From NCBI RefSeq assembly GCF_026745355.1, contig NC_079202.1:31678702-31742701 (forward strand): 64,000 nt of DNA, given 5' to 3'. Positions 1 to 10,835 of the stretch are shown piece after piece. The notes under the pieces were generated by a model. The model had not been told where the DNA came from, did no database searches, and saw only the letters and a list, made by a program, of their open reading frames with translations. How positions within the stretch are numbered: the first letter of the stretch is position 1; each line of letters opens with the position of its first letter. A program made the translations under genes and the position numbers. Source of the DNA: Beta vulgaris subsp. vulgaris. Taxonomy: Eukaryota > Streptophyta > Magnoliopsida > Caryophyllales > Amaranthaceae.

Positions 1-2127
1 TGGTCGTGGATATGATTTGTTATGATGATTCATATTAGCCCACCTTAGACCACTTTGGGACTAAAGATTGAGCTATTATTGTTTTTGTTATGTAACCTCT
101 GATCATAGTCATGGTGTGACTATTATTATTGCATTTGCATTTCCTCCTGCACGGGCTAGCATCTCATTATATTCATTACCAATAGTGAATAAGAAAAAAG
201 AAAATTAATTAGCTGGCTAACATATTATCAGGATATCATATACTACTTGCTTCACATTTGCAATTTTTTCATTCAACCCATCACCCATGAGTTGTTTTAT
301 AATTCTTTCATAAAGTATGATATATATAGGATGATTATGTCATATAGGAACACCGCGAAAAAGGTAAAAGAGTAAACAGAGGAAGGAATGAAGAAAGAAA
401 AAAAAAACCCACACTCAAACTCAAACCCCCTGCATAAACCATTTTTTCTTTTTTCTCTCGCTCTCCTCCAAATCCTTCGATCTCCCCATTAAAGAGAATA
501 CTTGAATACTTCCATCTCTTCTTCCTGTCTCTATCTCATTTCTAGAGAAGTGAGAAAATTGTTAGTCACTTCAAATTATTCTCATTGGGAAATTTTAATT
601 GTTAGGGTTTTTCGTTTCTCTCTCATCTAATGGCGGTTTTGGGGTTGGAGTTTTTCTTTCCTTCTGTTGGTTGGTTCCCAGTTGCTACTGCCGTTTTGTT
701 GTGCAGGTTGTACGAATTGTTGTTTTGTAGGAGTTTTTCTCTCTCTCTTTTTTTTTTTACTCCAATTGATCGAATTGATACTCATTTTTGGATGAATTAC
801 AGCAAAAATGAGCTGACTCACTCGCTCTCAACTTACTGATTGCTCATGTCCATGGCCGATCATTTATTTTGCTTTTGGTTCGATTTTTCTCCGACCTTTG
901 ATTATTCACCTTTTTTTTATCATAATTTTCTCTATTTGAGGATTCTCAATTTGGTGAGATGTTTTGAAATTGTGGGTATGTAATATTTAATGGGTTTACA
1001 TAATGTTTGTGAATACTTATGGTTATAGAGTTGGTATTAGTCCTTTCTTTGCCTAAATTATAGCAATTATAAAACAATCAATTTCCTAATTAGTGGATAT
1101 AAAACCGGTAACTATTGGATAAAAAAAAACTTCTCATAAAATGATCTAGAAAAATTGTTGAACATCCTTCAGCACAGGCATGTATCTCAAAGAAAAAAAA
1201 AGAGAGAAAAAGAGTAAAACATCTTTGCATGCATGTGTATATACTTGCACGGATTTATAATATAATCATTCAATTGTGTGTAACTAAATTTCCTTAAAGA
1301 ATTTTAAAAAAAATCAATGAAATCATTTTAATAGGATTGACACGTGGCTTTGAATTGTGTATATATTCTTGCACGGATTTATAATACGGTCATTCAATTG
1401 TGTGTAACTAAATTTTCTTAAACAATTTCAGTATCAAATCTAAAATCATCCTGCAAATATTTTTCAACTTCAAAAAGAGTAGCTGAATGGAATATTTGAC
1501 AGGAAAGGAAAAACCTTGGAAGATTTGTTTAAGTGGAGATTTCCTTCCAGTGAGGAATCTTACTTTTACAGCCCAAAATCACGGATATATCTTCAACTTA
1601 AGGAAATTGGAGGTTTCCTAAAACATTCAATGACTGATTTTCAAATTTTGGGAAACTAATAATAAAGGAATCAAACATAATCATTTTAATGGAATGTGAC
1701 ACGTGGCATCTATTTCATTGCTCTATGAATGTGGGGTGAATTGTGAGAGCAGAATTTCTATGAGACTGCCACGTAGGCTAATTTTTTCTTGCTTTAATAT
1801 TATATATGATAATAGTATAGGTAGGTTTAGTTAGTTGTATTGTAATAGGTTTAAGAAAGTTAGTAGGTCTTTAAAAGATTTTAGAAAAGAGTAAGTAAGA
1901 GATATTTAAAAACACTTTCGAAAAAGATTATTTTCATGAAAGATATTTTTGAAACACTTTGGGAAAAGATTATTTTTATAAAAACTAATCAATAAAATTA
2001 ATTAATTCTATTAATTAAGTTAGGCTAAATGGATTTTATATATTAGGCTTTCATAAATACTTTTTTTAAAAGATTTTAAAAGACGGGGCTTAAAAAAGTT
2101 ATTTTAAACATTTTAGGAAGTGGGCTT
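1..2127. other. Unassigned AT-rich intergenic DNA with a leader-like stretch
   Basis: No convincing coding exon. A CT-rich segment at about 395-560, followed by gttagggttt and a short reading frame at 630-839, resembles a plant 5' leader and first intron, but no protein family or continuation is recognisable. ABRE/G-box cores (cacgtggc) occur at about 1341 and 1700. See also the tandem duplication at 1235-1432. Confidence 0.3.
1235..1432. repeat. Tandem duplication, two units offset by about 122 bp
   Basis: The block beginning gtgtatatacttgcacgg at 1235-1303 recurs with few changes at 1357-1432. Both copies contain ttcaattgtgtgtaactaa. A gacacgtggc motif lies between the copies and again at about 1698. 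Confidence 0.7.
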
Positions 2128-2135
2128 ATTAAAAC

Positions 2136-3811
2136 TAGGCCTGGCAAAAGCTGACCCAACCCGACAACTCGACCCGAACCCGACCTGAAAATAGCGGGTT
2201 TGGGTTGAGGTTTTCAACCTGATTAGTTAAATGGGCCGACCTGAAAGTTAATTGGGTCAGATTCAGGTCGAATTTTCTGACCTGACAATGACCCGCCTGA
2301 CCCGAATGATTGAACTAAGAAAAAAAAATTGGTGTTTGCCACTTTGCCCAGCCCAAAAGATTTCCCCAGCCCAATATCTAAATTTCTAATACTAACCCTC
2401 GTTCCTTCACTCTCTCTCTTAGTCTTCTAACCCTAAATTTCTAAGTTTTAACGCCCCTTTCTTTCTTTCTCAACTCTCTCTCTCTACCCTAATTTCTAAC
2501 GCCTCTCTCTCTCATTGAAATCTCTCAGTCTTTCACTCGCTCTCACAGTCTTCTTCGATTCTCTTCTTCAACATTTGATGTTCTTCGTCTCGCAAAGTCT
2601 CACAATTTGTTGTTCTTCTTCAACATCAGGTATTCTTCTTTTGTCAATTTTTTTTCTTATATTGTCCTTTATTTTCTTTCGTTTTTTTCTGCTATTTTTT
2701 GTTATTTCTTTGATTTTCGTATTTTGACCCTTTTTTCGTATTTTGTCATTTATTTTCTGTTATTTATGTGATTTTCATATTTTGTCTTTCGTTTTTTTCG
2801 TATTTTGTCATTTATTTTTCTATATTATTTTCTGTTTAATGTTCTGTTTTTTGTTTAATTTTCTATTTTTTTGTTTGATTTTCTGTTTTATTTTTCCTGT
2901 TTAATGTTCTGCATGTCATTTATTTTCTGTTTAATTTTTTTATGCTATTTTTCTGTTTAATGTTATTTTTCTATGTTATTTTCTATTTTTCCTACCAATT
3001 AGTATTAATGTTATATTTTTTTGTTTAATTTTTTGTTTTTTTTCTTTAATGTTCTGTTTTTTTTTTTTTTTTGTTTAATGTTCGGTTATAAATTTTATGT
3101 TTTATTTTCTTATGCTATTTTTTTGTTTAATGTTCAGTCATTTATTTCTGTTTGATTTTTCTATGTTGTTTTTCTGTTTAATGTTATTTTCTATTTTTCC
3201 TACCAAATTACCAATTAGTATTAATGTTCTGTTGTTTTTCATGCTCTTTATTTATTTGTTTACTTTGGTTTCTAGTTTAATATGGCTGATGACGACTTCA
3301 ATGAGCAAATTGAGCTCTCATCAGAGGCGGGGGAGGAGACTCAACAATGTTTGTTTGAGTTGTGGACTTGTGGTTGTATAGTTTCATAAATTTTTGCTAA
3401 ATTGGTTTGTAATATTGCCAAGTATGAACTTGGTTAGCTAGAACTTGGTAGAAGTATGTGAAGTATAAACTTGGTTAGCTAATATTTTGATGAAATTTCA
3501 AGGCCCAAATGCCAAGTGCCTATTATGAACTATGCACTTGTTTTGAAAAAAAAAAAATCAGATTATATGGGTTGGGTCAACCTGAAAAAACCGGTTTAAA
3601 CAGGTTCAGGTTGACCCATTTACAACCCGTTTTAAAAAAAATCAGGTCAAACAGATCAGGTCAGGTTGACCCGATAATTTTCAGATCAGGTTAGGGTTGA
3701 TGATATTGACCCGAATATTAAAACAGATCAGGTTCAGGTTAGCGATTTTCAACCCGATTTTACTTGACCCGAACACGAACCCGACCCAACCCGACCTGAT
3801 TGACAGGCCTA
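2136..3811. mobile_element. Non-autonomous hAT element (1676 bp) with 8-bp TSD
   Basis: Ends are TAGGCCTGGCA and the inverted TGACAGGCCTA. They are flanked by the perfect 8-bp duplication ATTAAAAC (2128-2135 and 3812-3819), the hAT signature. Subterminal arrays of GACCCGA/TCGGGTC-like motifs fill both ends. The centre is T-rich with a CT-rich leader and a short frame at 3282-3389 (MADDDFNEQIELSS...), which looks like a retained first exon of a deleted gene, perhaps the parental transposase. No transposase domain is present. Confidence 0.85.
3282..3389 (+). pseudogene. Short frame inside hAT element, possible truncated first exon
   Basis: A 35-codon frame starting MADDDFNEQ, acidic at the start, ending TAA at 3387-3389. 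It lies after a CT-rich leader and a T-rich, intron-like stretch between the two hAT ends. I recognise no family. Most likely a leftover of the autonomous element's first exon. Confidence 0.3.
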
Positions 3812-4283
3812 ATTAAAACTAGTTATAAAAAAGGTTTTCGAAAATGAGTTAACAAAAAGAGTTAGAAAATGAATTTGGGCACAAAAATTTTATTTTAAAA
3901 TCGTTCCTTATTCTTTTCTCGATCCGGACCAATTGGAGTAGGTTATTAGTCGTTATGGGGTACTAATGGGGAGACATGATTATGTATCTACAGAGCTATT
4001 GTGAGAAATATAATTAGAAATAATGTAATGTCACTCGATTATGTAAAGTCAGAGAGGAGTATTGCTGATCCTCTCACCAATGGCCTTTGTAGAAAATGGT
4101 GCTCGAGTCAGGCCTGTTCTCCCCAGCTTATTTTCAATTCAGTTCAGCCCATCTCAGTTCAGCTTTGTTTAGTTCAGTTCAGCTCAGTTCGGTTCGGTTC
4201 AGCTCAGTTCAGTTCAGCTCAGTTCAGCTTAGCTTCATTATTTTATAACCATTTTGTTAAATATTATTATTATGTTGGTCTTA

Positions 4284-4297
4284 TTATTATGTTGGTC

Positions 4298-4363
<66 letters not shown>

Positions 4364-4372
4364 TTATCATCA

Positions 4373-4448
<76 letters not shown>

Positions 4449-4560
4449 TATTATTATTTATTTTTATATCATTATTATTAAGTATTACTATTATTATTAT
4501 TATTTCTATATATTATTTTGTTTATTATAGTTTTACTCATTATTATTACTATTATTATTA
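4284..4560. repeat. (TTA)n microsatellite
   Basis: An almost uninterrupted run of TTA trinucleotides with scattered point changes. The poly-leucine frame read through it is an artefact. Confidence 0.95.
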
Positions 4561-5022
4561 GGAGGAATATGGTTTTGGTCAAAAGCACAAACAAACTCAC
4601 GTTTTTTAGCCCATAAACCAATCGAAACGGGGTATGGTGCAATTTTGCGCGGCCCGACCCAATCATTATTTTTATTACTAAATATTATTATATTATTAAA
4701 ATATAATTATTAAAATAATAATATTAATTTACTTCTTAGATATTATTATTATATAATCATCATTAAGTATTAATCATCATCATCAAGTATTAATATATTA
4801 ATACAAATAATATAAAATAATAATTATTAATTATGATTATTATCTTTAATTATGATTATTATTAATAATTTATGATTATTAATATTATTTATTTATAAAT
4901 ATCATTTAAAAAATCCAAAAATACTGTTATTATTATTCAGTATTAATTATTCATTATTATTACTTATCATTATAATAATTATTTAATTTTCATATTATTA
5001 TTGTTTAAATATTAATTATATA

Positions 5023-5393
5023 CTCCCTCCGTCCCATAAAGTCCCCTTTCCTTTTAAAGTGTCCCAAAATATAAGTCTTCTTTCTATTTTCAATCAATAA
5101 TTATACCCAAAATACCATCATGAAAATAATTTAACTTCCAACAAGTCCTCATAATTTCAGCTTCCAATGCACCATTATTAATGATAAAATAGAATCTCAA
5201 AATCCATTAAACTCCTCTACACATCAAACTATGCAACATTAATGTTAAGTTTTTATTTTTTTGTTAAAAAGAAAAAAAAAATGTAAGTTTCCCAATGAAA
5301 ATGAATCTTTTTATTTAAATAAAACAAGATTCTAGTTTCCCTTAATTCCCGTGTAAAAACAGAATAAGGACTTAGATTATGGGACGGAGGGAG
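5023..5393. mobile_element. Stowaway-type MITE (371 bp)
   Basis: Ends CTCCCTCCGTCCCATAA and its inverted copy ttatgggacggagggag, flanked by TA on both sides (5021-5022, 5394-5395). This is typical of Tc1/mariner-derived Stowaway elements. It is nested in the PIF-like element. Confidence 0.9.
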
Positions 5394-6090
5394 TATTTAT
5401 TACATTCAATCTAATTCAATTCAGTTTAATTCAATTCAGTTCAGCTCAGCTCAGTTCAGTTCAGTTCAGTTGTTTTATGCCGAAGAGAACAGGCCCTCAG
5501 CACAATGAATGAGTTTAAAGCCTATTGTGAAGTACATTGTGATGGATACCCTTATTAGGATTCCTAAGTTCAAAGGGTCAAACGAAGTCACAAAAGAGTT
5601 TAAGTTGTGTATACTACAACTATTCCTATTAATAAAAAGTGATGTATTTATTCACTATCATATGTGTAAGAATGAGCCAAAGGCTCTTAATTTATAAGTT
5701 CGTAGCCTTGATAAGATGGTTTTTGACAGTACCAACTTGATGGAGTTACATATGTGAATGTGGGGAGCAATTCCTTATGTGATCAGAGTCCTTAAGGCTT
5801 AGGTCCTCTATAGCATTCATGAAAATCCAGGCAAGTTGTCGGGCACTAAAATTACAAATCGCAAGAACACTATTATTTGACAAAGGTTTAATTGCGTAAA
5901 TAATAATTACTTATATCGTAGAAAGGTTCAAAGGGAAACCTACCTAATACGACTGTAAGACATGCTTGTATGCACTAGATATCAATTCAAGTCCATAAGA
6001 CATTGATGCTTAAAAAACTAACTATTCGTGCCCAAAATTCCTTTTTAATTGTCTTATCCTTCTTTAATATTGTGAATCATGTGGGGGTAA

Positions 6091-6713
6091 TGTTGGAGTT
6101 AAAGAGTGGAGTATTAGTTTTCTCAATTCAAAAGTTTGTTCAAAGAAACAAAAAGCTATTTGTCCCACATTGATAGTTTAAAGGTATTTTCCTTTCTTTA
6201 TATAGAGTTTTCCTTATATATACGTTTGTTCAGGTTTATGTGGGAATGAACTATTCACCAAACATGTGTGCACGCCGGCCAAGCCAGGCGCGGCGCGATT
6301 GTAGGATATTTTGGTTTTATTACCTATTTTTTGGCGAAAATCAGCAATCATATCTTCGATGATTCTGTAACCGTTATTCTTGCCTTATTCATTATTTCCA
6401 TTATCCTATAATATTAGCCTAATTTATTGCCTTTCCGGTTTTGGCTTTTGCCTTCCTCAGTATATTAGAACTTGTTTAGTCTTCTTTGACACACTAATTC
6501 GCCTCCCCAAAAATTATAGTCTTACTATTCTTTTCTCTGGTCATTGTTTGAAGTGTTCTCAAACTGTAACTCTTTACTAAATCGAAGGAGCAGTAATTGT
6601 GTATTTTTGGAGGTTGTTGCCAAGAGATCATGTGTATGTAACATTCACGACATAGCTTTCAGATAAGTTTATTAGATTTGTTATACCAGTTTTAGTTCCT
6701 ACAGGCAAGTCAT
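6091..6713 (+). repeat. 3' LTR of the copia remnant
   Basis: Begins TGTTGGAGTT directly after the purine tract and appears to end ttcctaca, giving TG..CA ends and about 623 bp. Inside is gtcccacattg at 6162-6172 with tatatag at 6199, a promoter-like pair. The 3' border is inferred from the TG..CA rule; no second LTR is available to confirm it. Confidence 0.6.
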
Positions 6714-7879
6714 GACTGGGTTACTTGTCGCAAAGGCCCTCACTTCACATACATCTCTTATTATCAGACAAAAGTTTCAAAATATAACAATGAAGAAAAA
6801 TCAATGGTATCCAACATTTAGACCCACAAAAAACTACATAAATTTTGAAAAAAAATTAAATCAAAAAATTTGAAGGAAAAAAATAGAAGAATGAAACATC
6901 GGAAAATTGCTTGGAAATATAACCAATTTATTTCAAAATCTGGATGCAATTCGCTTAGCCCGAACAAATTAACTCATCATGATCGCATCAATTGAAGTCT
7001 TATGGTCATGAAAATGAAGAAAGGAGGCAGAGGAAGAGGGAGAAAGGAAGGAGGCAATAATATTAATTAACCAAATTTGGTCTCATATGAAGAAATTGGG
7101 TAAAATTATTGGAGGGAATTGGGCTCAATTTTGGACGAGATAGGAAGATGACGAAAGAGAAAGGAGAGAGGAATAGGTAAAGGGAGAAAGGGGTTATGTG
7201 ACAGAGGGGTATATTAGGTATTTTGTAATAACCTGTAAATATTTTCTAGTGTGATTTACTGCTAATGTAGTCCGTTTGGGATGTAATTTGATATTTATTT
7301 TGTTGAAGACTTTAGACCAATATAAATTTAGTTAATTGTGCTAAAAACTTAGAGGCGAAACCAAGATTTGATAATAATAAGGATAATTTAACTCAACTTT
7401 AAAGGTAGAGTAAAGACTGTAAAATGTTTTTAAAAGATGTAATTAATGGGGGGACATTTCTATTATATAAAGTAACACATTGGGGACACCAAAAAGTAGA
7501 AAAATGAAAAAAAAAAAAGAAATTAGAGATAATTAATTACTATATTTAAACAAAAAACTAAAAAAGAAAAGAAAATCATAACTACTACATAAGGCAACAC
7601 ATGAGGGAGACCAAAGCACTGAAAAAGGAAAAAAGAAAAAAGGAAAAAAGAAAAAAAGAAAAAAAAAGATACTAGATGTTATATTTAAACAAAAAATAAC
7701 ATAAAAAATCAAAATGCAGCAAATAACTACAGAAGCAAAAGAAAAAAAATAGAAAAAACAAAGAGGGTAAGTGGGTAACTATTGTTTTATTTAACAATAA
7801 AAACATAAAAAAGAAAAAACACTTAAAAAAAATATACAATTCAAAAGCAAGTTAGTAACTTCCCAAATCAAAATAACAA
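6714..7879. other. Unassigned AT-rich intergenic DNA
   Basis: No gene recognised. A string tctattatataaag near 7458 with ggggacacc soon after resembles the 5' end of the Helitron family seen at 32569, but no 3' hairpin follows. The rest is A-rich low-complexity sequence. Confidence 0.4.
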
Positions 7880-8930
7880 CAAACTTCTTTGATAAACTTC
7901 CCATTAACGCCCTAAATACGTATTTTATACACCTCATACGTACATCTCATTATTCCCCAGTTCCCACCATGTCCTTTCCCTTTCCTTTTACCCCTTCCCT
8001 TTACTGCTCTCTCTCTCCTCCCTTTTAACTGCTCTATCTCCCCTCCCCTCCCATCTTCCCACCATTGAAGACTTGAAGTACGTCCACTCAAAATCAAAGT
8101 AACCTGAGTTTGTAGACACCGCACCACCTTTTCGTAACCACTCGCCGTTTTTAGAAATCGTCGGAACTTAGAACTCGCCGGAAAAAGGTATAATTTTTTT
8201 TAAAAAAAACTCAGGCGCCTGAAATTTCCGCTCTCACCTACGGTTGGGCGGAAATTGAAGATGCCTAACCATAGGTTAAAGCGCCTGAAATTTCCGACCA
8301 AACCTATGGTTGGGCGAAAATGGCAGACGCCCTAACCTATGGCCAGACGTCTTGAATTTCCGTCCAACCGTAGGTGAGAGTGGAAGTTTTAAGCGCCTAT
8401 GGTTTTCGATCGAATTAGGCCATCAGATCTTGCTAAAAAATCTTGAAGATGTATTCATGGTGAAATTTCTTGTTTGAATTGCTTTGATTCCACTTGTTTT
8501 TTTTTCGGTTTTTGAAGCTTTCAATTTTCGAAAATTACAGGTGGGGGTTCTTTTTCTTCAAGGATGATTATAACACAAAAGTTCTACAAAATTCGGTTTT
8601 TGGAAAAGAATTCGGTTTTTTCAGTTTTTTGAAGCTTCCGATTTTGTGAATATGGCATGAAAGGGTTATGCCCCTGCTCTAATTTGGTTTCTCATGAATT
8701 TGAAAATCTAAGGCGTTGATTATGGCGGCGGCGACGACGTTCTTGTGATGGTGGTGGTGGCACCGGTGTCTCCGGTGGTGTTGGTAGGGAAATGGGAAAT
8801 GAAGGAGAAGAAATAAAAATATACAAATACAGTATAAAAATACTGTATTTAGGGCGTTAGTAGGAATTTCTAGGATGTCGTTTAGCAAAAAACCCAAAAA
8901 ATTCCTACTTTATCCTCTAACTCCTCAAAA
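7880..8930. mobile_element. Probable Mutator-like non-autonomous element carrying repeats
   Basis: Imperfect inverted ends: left taacgccctaaatacgtatt (7906 on), right aatactgtatttagggcgtt (inverted, to about 8853), extended outward by tttgataaac / gtttagcaaa. No TSD could be read. The inside is richer in GC and holds repeated GCGCCTGAAATTTCC blocks (8212-8400). The short reading frames here match no family I know. Confidence 0.45.
8212..8400. repeat. Interleaved direct and inverted repeats (GCGCCTGAAATTTCCG / ACCTACGGTTGGGCGG)
   Basis: GCGCCTGAAATTTCC occurs at about 8213 and 8281, and related gacgtcttgaatttcc at 8347. ctctcacctacggttggg at 8235 is present in inverted form (ccaaccgtaggtgagag) near 8363, giving a hairpin-capable block. 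Confidence 0.7.
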
Positions 8931-9225
8931 CAAGTTACATTATCACTCCACATTATTTGTAGATCTTCATCTTCTCCTCTCCATTATCGTATTTTCTCCA
9001 TCTGCAAACCAAAAAGGAACACTACTGCTGCAAAGGTAATCTATCCTTACTTTTCATTAATTGTGCTTTGATGTTCATGTGATTCATAATATTACTATAT
9101 ACTCATTGTTCTGCTTTTGATACAACGTGTAATTAAAAGAAATTAAGAGGCGAACGAACGCACCAAGAGGATCGAAAAACAAACCAAGAGGATAAACAAG
9201 CGGAAAAAGTGACGAAAGATAATTC

Positions 9226-10005
9226 TTACTATCTCCGTCTCAAAATATAGTTTTTATTTTGTTTTTTTTGCACAATTTTCAAAACGTACCTTTGATCTAA
9301 TATATTTTCTATTTCGTATTGGTAAAAAAAATAAAAAGTTGATATTATCAATGTACACATTGTGGGGATATAACAAGAACACACATGAGTATATTTTTTT
9401 TATATACACTAGCCGTATATGCACGTAATGCGTGCGTCGACAATCTTATGTACGAATAAGCATATATTTTTTAATCTAAAATTATATTGGTAGTGATTTA
9501 AACTATTGAGGTTTTTTTTTTAGATGTTATTATCTTTTTAAACTAAAGGTGATCGATTTTTAACTGTTAGAAAATTTTGGTCGAGATTTAATAATAATTC
9601 TTTGTCACCGGCTTTAGTATAGTTCTTTAACGATTGTAAATGTTAATAAATTATATTGTTTGAACTTTGTAAATACAAAATATTATGTTGTCAAGATATA
9701 TCACTAATTTTTTTTAAATTGAAGATTCTAATTAATTTCTTGAATTGATTGTGTCAATCTAGTCAAGTTATTAATGGTGATTACATATTCCATTTTGACT
9801 TATTTCATATGGCAAGTTGCATTGATTCTCATTTTTGAATCTATTATAAAAAAAACGTTTTAATTTGTTAAAGAGTATTCTAGTCATTTCAACTGGGACA
9901 CCACACCTCCTCCCATGGCTTATGTAATAGAGATTAATGAAAATATTTGGTGAAACTTTTTAAAATTTGACTCCCGAAATAGAAATAAGAACTATATTTT
10001 GGTTA
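9226..10005. mobile_element. Stowaway-like MITE split by a Helitron
   Basis: The left arm contains ctatctccgtctcaaaatat at 9226. The right arm ends with inverted gaactatattttgg near 9990. Helitron 9409-9933 lies between. Ends are diverged from the CTCCCTCCGT consensus. Confidence 0.5.
9409..9933 (-). mobile_element. Non-autonomous Helitron (525 bp, minus strand)
   Basis: Read on the minus strand it starts TCTCTATTAC after A, has ggtgtccc soon after, and ends with the hairpin gcacgcattacgtgc, then atatacgg and CTAG before T. The A/T insertion context and the TC..CTAG ends with 3' hairpin are Helitron hallmarks. Confidence 0.75.
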
Positions 10006-10159
10006 TGCTTTGTTGTTCATGTGATTCATGATGTTATTATACATTCATTGATGTGTTTTTCATACAACGCGCAATTCCGCAATTAATTGTACAAAAGATT
10101 CAACTTTGATAACAATTTTGCACTCATAGTGTGCATATAAAGCTAGTAGTATCAATAGC

Positions 10160-10449
10160 AAATGGCCTTATATGCACGCGATGCGTGCAAAAATAAGTAG
10201 AAAATTAAATTAATTGTTAATACATCTAATAAATTAAGAAAATTTGAATTATAAATCAGGGAGAGGTAAATCTTAATAAAGAAATTAGTTGAGAGAGAAG
10301 TAACTGTTGTGTAGCACATTTTCACTGTTTTCTTTTTTGTGCCTTTTATATCTTTTTAATTTTTAATTAATTAAGTAGTTACATCTTTTTTTTATTTTTT
10401 TCTTTTTCTAGTTTTCGTGTCTCCCCCCTGTTGCTATATATAATAAAGA
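10160..10449 (-). mobile_element. Short Helitron of the same family (minus strand)
   Basis: The minus strand starts TCTTTATTATATATAGC with ggagacac after it. It carries the perfect 6-bp-stem hairpin gcacgcatcgcgtgc (10174-10188 region). The terminal CTAG is degraded. Confidence 0.6.
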
Positions 10450-10491
10450 TTATAGAAAAGTTAGTTCGTCTATTCTATTTTATATCGTTTT

Positions 10492-10562
10492 GGCGGCATG
10501 GCCGAGTGGTAAGGCGGAGGACTGCAAATCCTTGTTCCCTAGTTCAAATTCGGGTGTCACCT
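10492..10562 (+). tRNA. trnC-GCA: Plastid-type tRNA-Cys (GCA), decayed nuclear copy
   Basis: A 71-nt cloverleaf with D arm gccgagtggtaaggc, anticodon loop actGCAaa and T arm agttcaaat. It resembles plastid trnC-GCA as I recall it, not the nuclear tRNA-Cys. The acceptor stem is damaged: GGCGGCA against TGTCACC has one C-A mismatch and one G-U pair. Flanking bases (atttt aattaaaaagagactc) also look plastid-like, so this is probably part of a nuclear insertion of plastid DNA and is unlikely to be functional. Confidence 0.75.
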
Positions 10563-10769
10563 GATATTTTAATTAAAAAGAGACTCAAAATTCTTTATCG
10601 ATTGTTATAATATACAACTCATTGGATTTTATGGAAGGGCAGTAGACGAAGAGGTCTCTTGATTTGTATTTATTTTTTATTAGCAAATATAAGTATTGGG
10701 GACAAGTCAAGAAAGAACGAGGACTTATATTCTTCTAGAACGAACTTGAGAACTATCCTAACAAACTTG

Positions 10770-10835
10770 ACACTGTCCTAGTCCAATACTCCAATGTCAA
10801 GTTGACAGTAGTCCAATGTCAAGTTGACAGTTGTC
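10770..10835. repeat. 23-bp direct repeat (ccaatgtcaagttgacag)
   Basis: ccaatgtcaagttgacag occurs twice in tandem, separated by tagt. It is just outside the hAT-like element at 10927. Confidence 0.7.

Larger units (their letters stand above)
4111..5496. mobile_element. PIF/Harbinger-like non-autonomous element (1386 bp), TSD TCA
   Basis: Inverted ends GGCCTGTTCTC and GAGAACAGGCCC are flanked by a 3-bp TCA duplication (4108-4110, 5497-5499). The 3-bp TSD and GGCCTGTT-type end suit the PIF/Harbinger (Tourist-like) group. Both subterminal regions are arrays of CAGTTCAG/CAGCTCAG. The middle holds a large TTA microsatellite and a nested Stowaway MITE. No transposase is seen. Confidence 0.65.
3950..6713 (+). 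mobile_element. Ty1/copia 3' remnant, interrupted at 4110/5500
   Basis: The pieces 3950-4110 and 5500-6713 belong together. The first ends in the copia RNase H tail (frame at 4001 on: VMSLDYVKSERSIADPLTNGLCR). The second continues as 3' non-coding DNA to a polypurine tract (gtgggggtaa, 6081-6090) and an LTR. The 5' part of the element is missing. A PIF/Harbinger-like element sits between the pieces. Confidence 0.75.

Noticed and set aside
630..839. A 69-codon hydrophobic frame after a leader-like sequence
   Set aside because: No family, no continuation by splicing that I can see, and composition like translated T-rich DNA.
4001..4561. A 186-codon frame with a poly-leucine tract
   Set aside because: The first part is the copia RNase H tail; the rest is the inserted PIF-like element and its TTA microsatellite.
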